DNA of 37,852 bases from a bacterium (lineage in GTDB: Bacteria > Patescibacteria > Dojkabacteria > JAKAPS01 > JAJZLI01), in NCBI GenBank assembly GCA_021809565.1, contig JAJZKG010000007.1:1-37852 (forward strand). Reading direction: 5' to 3'. The notes under the pieces were generated by a model. It saw only the letters and a program-made list of their open reading frames with translations, made no database searches and was not told the DNA's origin. How positions within the stretch are numbered: the stretch's first letter is position 1; the number at the start of each line of letters is the position of its first letter. Positions 15,931-23,363 of this stretch are shown piece by piece. The translations under genes were made by a program, and so were the position numbers.

Positions 15931-16275
15931 CTGATCAGTAATATAAGTGTTCGCGCATTTCGGTGTGAGGAAAGTCTGGACTGGCATTGTCGAAAGACAT
16001 TGAAGTAGATGCTATTTAACATATAGTAAGGAGAGATCTTTAGAACAAGGGCAACAGAAAATATACCGTCTCTTGTGTTTACACTCTATAGTGTAGATAT
16101 AAAAGATAAGGGTGAAATGGCAGTGTAAGAGACTACCGCTTGAGAAGTGATTCATCAAGGCATTGTAACCTCCATCTCCAGCAAGTCAAAAATAAGACGC
16201 AAAGAAGATAATAGAAATATTATCTCAAGATAGATGAACACATAAACAGAATCCGGCTTATTTATTACTGATCAG
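15931..16275 (+). ncRNA. rnpB: RNase P RNA
   Basis: The catalytic RNA that removes 5' leaders from tRNA precursors. Conserved core blocks are all present: GAGGAAAGTCTGGAC (P4 5' strand, from 15967), the segment AACAGAAAATATACCG, AAGGGTGAAATGGCAG, TAAGAGACTACCGC, CCTCCATCTCCAGCAAG and ACAGAATCCGGCTTA (P4 3' strand region). The ends pair in a long P1, CTGATCAGTAATA with TATTACTGATCAG. P18 is a GAAA-capped hairpin (16207-16224). The P15-P17 region is shrunk to GTC-AAAAATAA-GAC (16185-16198), with no GGU. The 3' end overlaps the convergent gene's stop by about 18 bases. Exact ends are estimated from P1. Confidence 0.95.
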
Positions 16276-16821
16276 AACTTTGATATATTCAAATATTAAA
16301 TAGAATAAATTCTGGAATTTATATATCAGAATAGCAGCTATAATTCCTATTATATAACTCTGTACTATATATATTGGGAAATATTGTCCAATAGCTATTT
16401 TTGAAAATCCAATAAGTATTAAACCTGCAATATAAGAATAACTCAATTTTTTATTATATAAATAAATTATGCCTGTAATAGCTGTTAATATAACAAGTGA
16501 GTTTGCAAATAATATATTAAAATATGGGAATGATATTACTTTGTTTATGTCTGGTAAAATATTGTAAGGTTGTTTCTCAATATAAAAACCCTTTATAATA
16601 AGGTTGATTATAATTCCAAATAGTGCAGATAATAATGATAATATAATAATATTCTGATTACTTTGTTTTTTGCTTACTCTGTTTTTAACAAAGAAAATTA
16701 GTATTGTTAGTATTATGAATATATATATTAGGTATTCTGAAAAAAAGATGAAAAATATATTGAAGTAATGGATAGTTAGAATAGAGTTAATCCTATAAAA
16801 CAATATGGTGTTGATATTCAT
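16258..16821 (-). CDS. PAP2-like membrane protein lacking catalytic residues, 187 aa
   Basis: About six transmembrane helices with the layout of bacterial PAP2/undecaprenyl-diphosphatase proteins (FFSEYLIYIF early, as in BcrC-like enzymes). The three catalytic motifs can be placed but are lost. KGFYIEKQP stands for K-x6-RP. FPYFN stands for the FPSGH segment. SKIAIGQYFPIYI stands for SR-x5-H-x3-D, with Arg, His and Asp all replaced. It is therefore either a non-enzymatic relative or my motif placement is wrong. The gene converges on rnpB and its last codons overlap the P1 helix. The frame is intact over the full family length, which argues for selection. Confidence 0.7.
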   Translation of the reverse strand: MNINTILFYRINSILTIHYFNIFFIFFSEYLIYIFIILTILIFFVKNRVSKKQSNQNIIILSLLSALFGIIINLIIKGFYIEKQPYNILPDINKVISFPYFNILFANSLVILTAITGIIYLYNKKLSYSYIAGLILIGFSKIAIGQYFPIYIVQSYIIGIIAAILIYKFQNLFYLIFEYIKVLISNK

Positions 16822-16888
16822 ATAGTATTCATTTTATAATATTACACTGAATAATTATATTATATTTATTGTTATGTATAAAGTATGT

Positions 16889-17350
16889 ATGTCTAAACTT
16901 ATTAATTTTATAAAAAAGAATATGAATCTTGATTTGGTATATGCTCATTGTGATGTACCTTGTGGCATTTATGATCCTTTTGATGCAATGATGGCTGCAA
17001 GAACTGTAGCTACAATGGTGACTCAAATCAACACTATATTGGAATCAGATGATTATAAGGGTAATGAGAATAATATTGAAATTCAAAACTCCCTAACAAG
17101 AAGAATTATTGTAAAAGAGGAACATGCGGAAAAAGTTAAAAGAGAAGTACTAATATTGTGGTCTGATTATTTTAAAGAATCTGATCTTAAGGTAGTTCCT
17201 GATTTACATAATCTTATATGGAATACTTGTAAACTTGCATCTTTAGTAAAACAAAGTGTAAGTATAGAAAATGCTAATAAACTTTCTGACTCTGTGTCAA
17301 ATGTTGCGGAAGCTTTTAATAAAGTAAAAGAAGTTAGAGCCAAGGGATAG
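16889..17350 (+). CDS. sodN: Nickel superoxide dismutase precursor
   Basis: This enzyme dismutates superoxide to oxygen and peroxide. The mature N-terminus HCDVPCGIYDP is the nickel hook: His1, Cys2 and Cys6 are all present, as are Pro5 and Asp3. LWSDYFK and the C-terminal helical segments match the four-helix NiSOD fold. From the ATG at 16889 the leader is 19 residues (MSKLINFIKK...LVYA), cleaved before His by the peptidase encoded next door. An in-frame ATG at 16874 would give 24 residues; both have a -10-like box at suitable spacing, so the start is not settled. There is no Sec or Tat signal, so the enzyme is cytoplasmic. Confidence 0.92.
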   Translation: MSKLINFIKKNMNLDLVYAHCDVPCGIYDPFDAMMAARTVATMVTQINTILESDDYKGNENNIEIQNSLTRRIIVKEEHAEKVKREVLILWSDYFKESDLKVVPDLHNLIWNTCKLASLVKQSVSIENANKLSDSVSNVAEAFNKVKEVRAKG

Positions 17351-17373
17351 TTTTAGGACACAATATTTATTGA

Positions 17374-17670
17374 ATGGTATTTATAAAATTTCTTAAAGTT
17401 AAGGGTGATAGTATGTATCCTACAATTGCTGATGGTAGTGTGGTTTTTATAAGTTTTCTAAAATATTTATTTCTACCACCTAAAGTAGGTGATATTGTTG
17501 TCATAAAGACAGATAAGTTTAATAATATTCTCATACTAAAACGGATATCAGATATTAAAAATAATGAATATTATGTTTTGGGTGATAATTTAAATGATAG
17601 TTTTGATAGTAGGAAGTTTGGGTATATAGAGAAACGGCATATTATAGGTAAAGTTTTGTTTTACTTATAA
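17374..17670 (+). CDS. sodX: NiSOD maturation peptidase, S26 family, 98 aa
   Basis: This is a small signal-peptidase-like serine protease without a clear membrane anchor. VKGDSMYPTI holds the catalytic Ser (S13) and ILILKRI the catalytic Lys (K56). The box YVLGDNLNDSFDSRKFG is the conserved GDN-x-x-S-x-DSR motif of S26 peptidases. Proteins of this size next to sodN remove the NiSOD leader to expose His1 for nickel binding. The gene begins 23 bases after sodN and is presumably co-transcribed. Function is assigned from family plus context. Confidence 0.9.
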   Translation: MVFIKFLKVKGDSMYPTIADGSVVFISFLKYLFLPPKVGDIVVIKTDKFNNILILKRISDIKNNEYYVLGDNLNDSFDSRKFGYIEKRHIIGKVLFYL

Positions 17671-17716
17671 TGTATAAATATTAAATCTCATTGACTATAT
17701 ATTGTATTTAGATCCT

Positions 17717-17744
17717 TGATAAAAGAGTGGTTGTATGGTACTAT
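17717..17744 (+). promoter_or_regulatory. Candidate promoter of the rpsF operon
   Basis: TTGATA (17717-17722) and TACTAT (17739-17744) are spaced by 16 bases, with TGG just before the -10 (extended -10). The predicted start leaves roughly 20 untranslated bases before the rpsF ATG at 17772. No Shine-Dalgarno follows. Confidence 0.45.
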
Positions 17745-17771
17745 TTGTCTAAGTTAATATGTTATTTTTTT

Positions 17772-18107
17772 ATGAGTACAAGAAAATATGAGTTGATGTT
17801 AGCACTTAAGCCTTCTCTGCCAGAGAATGTCAGATTAAACATCCAAAATAAAATAGAAAACATTATTAAAGATAATTCTTTAGGTATAAAGAATCAGGAT
17901 GTTTGGGGTAAAAAATATTTTGCCTTTGATGTAAAAAAACATAATGAAGGGTATTTCATATTATATAATTTAGAACAGGAAAAAGATTTTAAAGGAGAAA
18001 ATATTTCAAAGTTACAAAGATCACTATTTTTAATAGGAGAAATTATACGACAAGGTATATTCTCAGTAAAAGAATTTAGTGATCCTCAACAAAAATTGAA
18101 TAGTTAA
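17772..18107 (+). CDS. rpsF: Ribosomal protein bS6, 111 aa
   Basis: bS6 binds S18 in the platform of the 30S subunit. The protein starts MSTRKYELMLALKPSL, the expected KYE-h-h-h-h opening strand. It contains DVWGKKYFAFDVKKHNEGYFILYNL, matching the G-x-[KR]-x-L-A-Y and G-x-Y-h-h-h pattern of the family. A longer in-frame ATG at 17727 adds 15 non-homologous residues that overlap the candidate promoter, so I chose 17772. It opens the classic rpsF-ssb-rpsR cluster. Confidence 0.93.
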   Translation: MSTRKYELMLALKPSLPENVRLNIQNKIENIIKDNSLGIKNQDVWGKKYFAFDVKKHNEGYFILYNLEQEKDFKGENISKLQRSLFLIGEIIRQGIFSVKEFSDPQQKLNS

Positions 18108-18128
18108 TTTATTTTAGTATTAAATATT

Positions 18129-18599
18129 ATGGCATCACGTTCATTAAATAAAGTTTTATTAATTGGTAACCTAACAAGAGATCCTGAATTAAGGTCTACT
18201 CCAAAAGGAAATTCAGTATGTTCTTTCTCAATAGCTACAAATAGTACTTGGAAGGACTCTGATGGAAATGTTCAAGAAATTGCAGAATTCCATAATATAG
18301 TGGCATGGAATAAACTTGCTGAAATATGTGCTCAGATATTAAAAATGGGTATGAAAGTTTATGTTGAAGGTGAAATAAGAACTAGATCTTGGGAAAATAA
18401 AGATGATGGAGCAAAACATACTAAGACTGAGATAAGGATAGAAGATATGAAAGTTTTATCACCATTAACAAGGGAAGCTTCAGCAAATGTTGACTTATCT
18501 GATAAGGATAAGACAGAACTTCCTGTTGTTGAAGAGCCTGTTAAGGATGCTTCAGCTCCAGAAGAAGATATTAATTCTATAGATGATTTACCTTTTTAA
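18129..18599 (+). CDS. ssb: Single-stranded DNA-binding protein, 156 aa
   Basis: The N-terminal OB fold (about residues 1-110) carries NKVLLIGNLTRDPELRSTPK and EFHNIVAWNKLAE, both diagnostic. An acidic, low-complexity linker leads to the C-terminal tip DDLPF, which recruits repair and replication partners such as PriA, RecQ or RecJ; recJ is encoded 11 kb away. Length is normal. It lies between rpsF and rpsR, the standard bacterial arrangement. Confidence 0.96.
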   Translation: MASRSLNKVLLIGNLTRDPELRSTPKGNSVCSFSIATNSTWKDSDGNVQEIAEFHNIVAWNKLAEICAQILKMGMKVYVEGEIRTRSWENKDDGAKHTKTEIRIEDMKVLSPLTREASANVDLSDKDKTELPVVEEPVKDASAPEEDINSIDDLPF

Positions 18600-18602
18600 A
18601 TA

Positions 18603-18863
18603 ATGGCTTTTCAAAATACATCTTCAAAAAAAGGAAAAAAGAAAAAAGTTTTAAAAAGACAAACGATTTGTGCTTTATGTCAAAACGGGGTTGGTGAGAT
18701 ATCTTATACTGATTCTTATAGATTAAAAAAATTTATATCTAGAAAAGGTAAAATTATTTCAAGATTTAGAACTGGAAATTGTAATAGGCATCAAAAGAAT
18801 GTTACTAGATCAATAAAAAGAGCAAGACAGATGTCTATTCTGCCTTATTTTATAAAGGATTAA
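18603..18863 (+). CDS. rpsR: Ribosomal protein bS18, zinc-binding form, 86 aa
   Basis: bS18 packs against S6 on the 30S platform. The basic N-terminus is followed by TICALCQNGVGEISYTD, then LKKFISRKGKII and SIKRARQMSILPY, all family hallmarks. C-x2-C, together with the later GNCNRHQKN, suggests a C-x2-C...C-x2-H zinc site (a C+ paralogue). The gene starts three bases after the ssb stop. The usual fourth gene, rplI, is not next; the next gene encodes a MutL-like protein. Confidence 0.95.
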   Translation: MAFQNTSSKKGKKKKVLKRQTICALCQNGVGEISYTDSYRLKKFISRKGKIISRFRTGNCNRHQKNVTRSIKRARQMSILPYFIKD

Positions 18864-18881
18864 AAATCCTTATCTGCCCTA

Positions 18882-20021
18882 ATGAATATATTTACTGAAG
18901 ACATACATGAGGTCCAAAAGTTACTAATAGTTTTTGATAGCTATTTTATAAAGGGATTTTTGTATCAAAATGGCAAAAGAGTTCATTATAAAAAACTTTC
19001 TATACCTCAAGAATTTTTTAATCCATTATTTAAGAGAGCAGAATATGTTAGTGATTTTATATCATCTCTTTCTAACGATCTCTATACATATTCAAATATA
19101 AATGAGAACCTTGACGTTGAGATATATACTTCATATGAAATATTGAAAAAAGACTTTCTGAAAGTAGCAAATAAAGTCTATATAACTGACCAAGAATATT
19201 TCAAAAATACAGCTAAAGATTTTGCAAAAAAATTCAATAATGCAACTTGTTATGTAGTTAATGTATCTAGAAATGGCATTTTTATATCATCATCTGGAGA
19301 TCAGAAATTATTAAATAAAGATATGGAACAATCATATGATGATATTTTTAGAATGAAAGATATATCAGACTTTGCACTTATTCAAAATAAATTAAAAAAA
19401 ACTAGTATTTTTAATGCAATATCTAAATTTCCTCAGACAAAGAAGGAGTATATAGCACTACCAATAATAGCCGTGCTTTTGAAAAATTTTGTTAAGAATA
19501 TATCACTTGAAGATAATGGAACTACTCCTATTATTATTTTAACTGGGGATTTATATCAATTTATGGCTGCCCCTCATCAGTATCAGGCTATTTTATCATT
19601 ACTTTATGGAGTCGAATTATATGGTGCAGCAAGTTTGTATGTGGACGATGATAATATCTTTTCATTAACTTCTGTTGAAGGTACTGATGATATGCTTGAA
19701 CATATATCTCATTTAGTAGATATTTTTACAATAGGATTTGATCATGGAGCATCTTTAAAAGCTACAATACCAATTAAAATAGTAGATGATGAAAGTATAA
19801 GAGAGGTGGTGGTGGAGAGAGAAAATATTACAAATATTCCCGTATTTGGTAGAGCACATATTACCATAAAATTACCAAAAAACACATTTATAGGAACAAA
19901 GCGAAATGAAGTTGAATTAGTGTCTAGGAATAATATAGTTATTGATACTAGAGGTAGTGAAAAAATAGATATAGTAAATATAAAAAAGTGGGTTGAAAAT
20001 TTAGAACCTTTTAGTTTTTAA
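18882..20021 (+). CDS. Degenerate ASKHA-fold protein resembling glutamate mutase L (MutL), 379 aa
   Basis: No confident family assignment. Three places resemble the MutL/GlmL type of ASKHA (actin-like ATPase) proteins. LLIVFDSYFIKGFLY (about residues 14-28) sits where MutL has its D-x-G-S-x-x-TK phosphate loop. IIILTGDLYQFMAAP (about 226-240) resembles the adenosine motif, with Asp for the second Gly. ASLYVDDDNIFSLTSVEG and the terminal NNIVIDTRGSEKIDI resemble the end of MutL. The nucleotide-binding residues are only partly kept. No cobalamin mutase genes are nearby, so a glutamate-mutase repair role is unlikely. It lies four bases before the next gene, within the rpsF operon. Confidence 0.6.
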   Translation: MNIFTEDIHEVQKLLIVFDSYFIKGFLYQNGKRVHYKKLSIPQEFFNPLFKRAEYVSDFISSLSNDLYTYSNINENLDVEIYTSYEILKKDFLKVANKVYITDQEYFKNTAKDFAKKFNNATCYVVNVSRNGIFISSSGDQKLLNKDMEQSYDDIFRMKDISDFALIQNKLKKTSIFNAISKFPQTKKEYIALPIIAVLLKNFVKNISLEDNGTTPIIILTGDLYQFMAAPHQYQAILSLLYGVELYGAASLYVDDDNIFSLTSVEGTDDMLEHISHLVDIFTIGFDHGASLKATIPIKIVDDESIREVVVERENITNIPVFGRAHITIKLPKNTFIGTKRNEVELVSRNNIVIDTRGSEKIDIVNIKKWVENLEPFSF

Positions 20022-20025
20022 AATA

Positions 20026-21024
20026 ATGGATATAACATATATAAAAAAATTTGTATATCAAAAAGGTTATAAGTATACAAGATATAATATGGATAATGCT
20101 GAAGTTGTAGTATCTCCTGGGGATAGGATTAAAGATAATACTATTCTTGCAAGAGGTACTGTTTCTAAGATGGCATATAGAATTAATGTATCAGACTTTG
20201 TTTCAAAACCAGAAAAATATTTACATATTGTGCATGGCCAAATTATTAATAAAGGTGATATTATGTTAAAAAAAAGGAAGAAAGTTTTAGTATCTCCAGT
20301 GGAAGGTATTGTTGATCTATCTGAACTTCAAAAAGGTCATATTCTTATAAAATCTTATCCAGAAGATATAACATTAAGATCTGATATTGATGGAAAGATA
20401 AGTAGTATTGAGGATGAGGGTAGGAAAATTATCATAGATACGGAGGTAGTACGATGTAATTTAAAATATGTTTTTGGTAAAACTATAGAAGCTAGATTAA
20501 AATATATAGCTGACAGTAAAGGTGTGTTAAATCTAGAAAATATAAACTCTTCTTGTATAGATTCTATAGTATATGTAGGTAATATAATAACACAGGAAAT
20601 TATAAAAAAGTCATTAGCTGTAGGTGTAGTAGGCATTATAGGTTGTGGTATTGAGGTTAAGGAACATCAGTCATTAGAAGAACTTATCGATTCTATTCCA
20701 TTAACAATAGCTATAATAGATGGTTTTGGTAAAATAGAAGATTTGTACTTTTCTAAACTTAAGAATTTTGAAAAAAAACAAATATTAATAGAAACTGAAA
20801 CAAATTCAATTGTTATTCCAGATAGAGTCTCTGCAGAAGATGTTAAATCTGCATACATAAGGAAAGTAAATATTAATGATATTGTCCAGATTTTTGCTTT
20901 TCCATATTGGGGATACTCTGGTAAGGTTATTAATGTAAATATAGATGTATCTAATATAAATGTATTGTTAGATTCAAATATTGAGGTTAGTGTGCAATCA
21001 GATGATGTTATTGGTATAATATAG
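20026..21024 (+). CDS. Unknown protein with hybrid-motif-like and KOW-like segments, 332 aa
   Basis: I do not recognise a named family. The N-terminal part (about residues 25-130) has repeated short strands of the biotinyl/RnfC-sandwich type: VVSPGDRIKDNTILARG, IINKGDIMLKK and VSPVEGIVDLSELQKGHI. The middle (about 180-245) is an alpha/beta stretch ending LTIAIIDGFGKIE. The C-terminus (about 285-332) resembles a KOW unit, DIVQIFAFPYWGYSGKVINV. It is soluble and starts four bases after the MutL-like gene, with the S41 protease gene two bases after its own stop. I recall similar pairs with MutL-like genes in Chloroflexota, which needs checking. Confidence 0.6.
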   Translation: MDITYIKKFVYQKGYKYTRYNMDNAEVVVSPGDRIKDNTILARGTVSKMAYRINVSDFVSKPEKYLHIVHGQIINKGDIMLKKRKKVLVSPVEGIVDLSELQKGHILIKSYPEDITLRSDIDGKISSIEDEGRKIIIDTEVVRCNLKYVFGKTIEARLKYIADSKGVLNLENINSSCIDSIVYVGNIITQEIIKKSLAVGVVGIIGCGIEVKEHQSLEELIDSIPLTIAIIDGFGKIEDLYFSKLKNFEKKQILIETETNSIVIPDRVSAEDVKSAYIRKVNINDIVQIFAFPYWGYSGKVINVNIDVSNINVLLDSNIEVSVQSDDVIGII

Positions 21025-21026
21025 CA

Positions 21027-22235
21027 ATGCGTAATTTTTTCAATCAGAAACATTTAAATATCATTTTGGCTTTAATTATTGCTGTGGCCTTGGGGTACTG
21101 GGTAGGTGAAAATTTTCCTCAGACATCATATGTTCCCGTTTCTCAAGTTGCTCAAGGTTTATCTTCTAATGGTGTAAATTCTAATCTTTTCAATAATGTA
21201 TGGGATCTAATTCACACTCAATATTTCTATCCGAATGTATCAAATTCATCTCTAGATTATGGTGCAATTTCTGGAATGGTGTCATCCTTAGGCGACCCAC
21301 ACACTGTTTTTTATAATCCAACTCAAGCGCAACTTTACTATAAAGCAATATCTGGAAATTCTTTTGCAGGTATTGGAGTATCACTTGGATATAACAAAAA
21401 TGGTAAGGTAACAATAGAACAGGTGTTACCAAATACCCCAGCTAAGAAAGCTGGAATAGCAGTAGGTGATACCATAGTGAGTATAAATGGTAAAACTAGC
21501 GGAGTTTCAAATATAAATAATGTAGTATCAATTGTGCGTGGTAAACAGGGGACTCCTATAACACTGTCATTAAAAACAGACACTGGTAATGTTGTAACAT
21601 ATAAGTTAGATAGAGAGTCTGTACATGTCTCAAGTATTTATATAAAACAATTACAGAATGGAATTGTAGATGTAGAGATTCTAAGATTCTCTGATAACTC
21701 ACTAACTCAATGGGAAAATAATTTTAAGCAAAAAATGGCACAAGTTATAGCAATGAATCCTAAGGGTATAGTGTTAGATCTAAGGGGTAATCCTGGAGGA
21801 TTCTTTGAAGCTGCAATTTATGCTGCTGGAGAATTTTTACCTGCAAATACTCTTGTAGCAAAACAGCAAAATAGAAATGGTACATATAACGAATTTTATA
21901 CAAGTTATCAAGGGAACCTTCAATCAACTCCAATGGTTATTCTTGTGAATGGAGGAACTGCTTCTGCAGCTGAAATTCTCACAGGGGCCTTACAGTACTA
22001 TCATAGAGCTACTGTAGTTGGTGAAAATACTTATGGTAAGGGTACTGCTCAGAATGTATTCTCATTTACTAATGGATCTTTACTTATAATGACTACTGAA
22101 CATTGGTTATTACCTAATGGTCGATGGATCACTCCTAAACACCCTATAATACCTAATATAAAAATTGGTCTTTCATCAAAAGATTTTTCAAAAGGCATAG
22201 ATACACAACTTAATAAAGCTATTAGTCTTCTTTAA
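21027..22235 (+). CDS. S41 family C-terminal processing peptidase, 402 aa
   Basis: This is a membrane-anchored serine protease acting outside the cytoplasm. It has an N-terminal signal anchor (about residues 10-24) and a PDZ domain (about 112-185, with SFAGIGVSLGYN and VLPNTPAKKAGIAVGD). The S41 catalytic domain has DLRGNPGGFFEAA, then nucleophile S313 in GGTASAAEIL and general-base K338 in TYGKGTAQ. All catalytic parts are intact. Length is normal for the CtpA/CtpB type. It ends the rpsF operon; its stop is only three bases from the convergent alr stop. Confidence 0.94.
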   Translation: MRNFFNQKHLNIILALIIAVALGYWVGENFPQTSYVPVSQVAQGLSSNGVNSNLFNNVWDLIHTQYFYPNVSNSSLDYGAISGMVSSLGDPHTVFYNPTQAQLYYKAISGNSFAGIGVSLGYNKNGKVTIEQVLPNTPAKKAGIAVGDTIVSINGKTSGVSNINNVVSIVRGKQGTPITLSLKTDTGNVVTYKLDRESVHVSSIYIKQLQNGIVDVEILRFSDNSLTQWENNFKQKMAQVIAMNPKGIVLDLRGNPGGFFEAAIYAAGEFLPANTLVAKQQNRNGTYNEFYTSYQGNLQSTPMVILVNGGTASAAEILTGALQYYHRATVVGENTYGKGTAQNVFSFTNGSLLIMTTEHWLLPNGRWITPKHPIIPNIKIGLSSKDFSKGIDTQLNKAISLL

Positions 22236-22238
22236 AAT

Positions 22239-23363
22239 TCAAATAACTTTTCTTCTTGTAGAATCTTGTATATGAGTTAGAATGGTATATTGACTCTGCT
22301 TTGTAATCTTTGATACATTTTGAATACTGTTTTTATCTTTGGAGTTATCACTATATATTATAACTTCATCCTCAACATTTGGATCTTTCAAATTTGATAA
22401 ATCTATTGTTGAGATATTCATACTCACTCTACCTAGTATTTTACATAGCTGATTCTTGTAAATCATGAATCCTTTATTTGATAAGTGTATATCAACGCCT
22501 TCAAAATATCCTGCTGATACTATTCCAATTTTCATACCATGTTTTTTTCTCACTCTAAAAGTTTTATCATAACCGATATATTCGTTATAGTTTATGTCTT
22601 TAATCTGAACTAATGTTGATTTTAAAGATAATACAGGTTTTATATAGTCTCTAATTTTTGAATCTGGAGGAGTATATAATCCAAGGCCTATTCTTGCAAT
22701 ATTACAAAACTTAAAATCTAAGTTCTTATTAATGAACCCATATGTTGCAGTTATATGCTTGAATTTAAATTTATATCCAGCTTCTTCAAATAAATCTATT
22801 GCCATTTTAAAACTTTCTATTTGTTTTTTTGAAAAATTAGTATCATTTCCATCGGATAAATGGCTCATTATCCCCTCAATCTTTATATTTTTATATACAG
22901 ATATACTATTTATGAAATTAGGGATATCTCTTATTTGTATCCCTTCTCTGTGCATGCCCGTATCAATAAATATGTGTAGACTTATATTTTTTTGATTTTT
23001 ATATATGTAGTCTAGTGTGTCAATATCATATATAGCTAGTTTAATATTAGATATTTTTTTAAATTGAAAATTATTTTTTATTGTGTACCCAGTTATGAGA
23101 ATAGGAGTTCTAATTTTTGCATCTTGTAATTTATATGCTTCATATAAACTATCGACAATTATAAATGGTGGATTAAGGGGATCTATTATTTTTGCTATCT
23201 CAACTATTCCATGACCATATGCATTACTTTTTAGGACTGGAGCAATGCCAATTTCTGTATATAATTTTTTATAATAATTATAGTTAGAGGTTAAATTATT
23301 TTTATTGATTCCTACCTTGTTGAGATTTTTATATTTCTGTTTTGTTCTTATGAAAGTCTTCAT
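22239..23363 (-). CDS. alr: Alanine racemase, 374 aa
   Basis: This PLP enzyme interconverts L- and D-alanine for peptidoglycan. The PLP lysine is K45 in APVLKSNAYGHG. The catalytic tyrosine is Y265 in EYIGYDKTF. IARIGLGLY and the phosphate-loop region are present, as is GRVSMNISTIDL, which carries the substrate-binding MxxM/D segment. Length is typical. The start ATG shares one base with the prmC stop (TAATG). Its presence implies that this organism makes or remodels a peptidoglycan wall. Confidence 0.95.
   Translation of the reverse strand: MKTFIRTKQKYKNLNKVGINKNNLTSNYNYYKKLYTEIGIAPVLKSNAYGHGIVEIAKIIDPLNPPFIIVDSLYEAYKLQDAKIRTPILITGYTIKNNFQFKKISNIKLAIYDIDTLDYIYKNQKNISLHIFIDTGMHREGIQIRDIPNFINSISVYKNIKIEGIMSHLSDGNDTNFSKKQIESFKMAIDLFEEAGYKFKFKHITATYGFINKNLDFKFCNIARIGLGLYTPPDSKIRDYIKPVLSLKSTLVQIKDINYNEYIGYDKTFRVRKKHGMKIGIVSAGYFEGVDIHLSNKGFMIYKNQLCKILGRVSMNISTIDLSNLKDPNVEDEVIIYSDNSKDKNSIQNVSKITKQSQYTILTHIQDSTRRKVI

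Noticed and set aside
16829..17026. Open frame opposite sodN on the minus strand (Cys/His-rich start)
   Set aside because: It is antisense to the strongly conserved Ni-hook region of sodN; the Cys/His richness is a shadow of that sequence.
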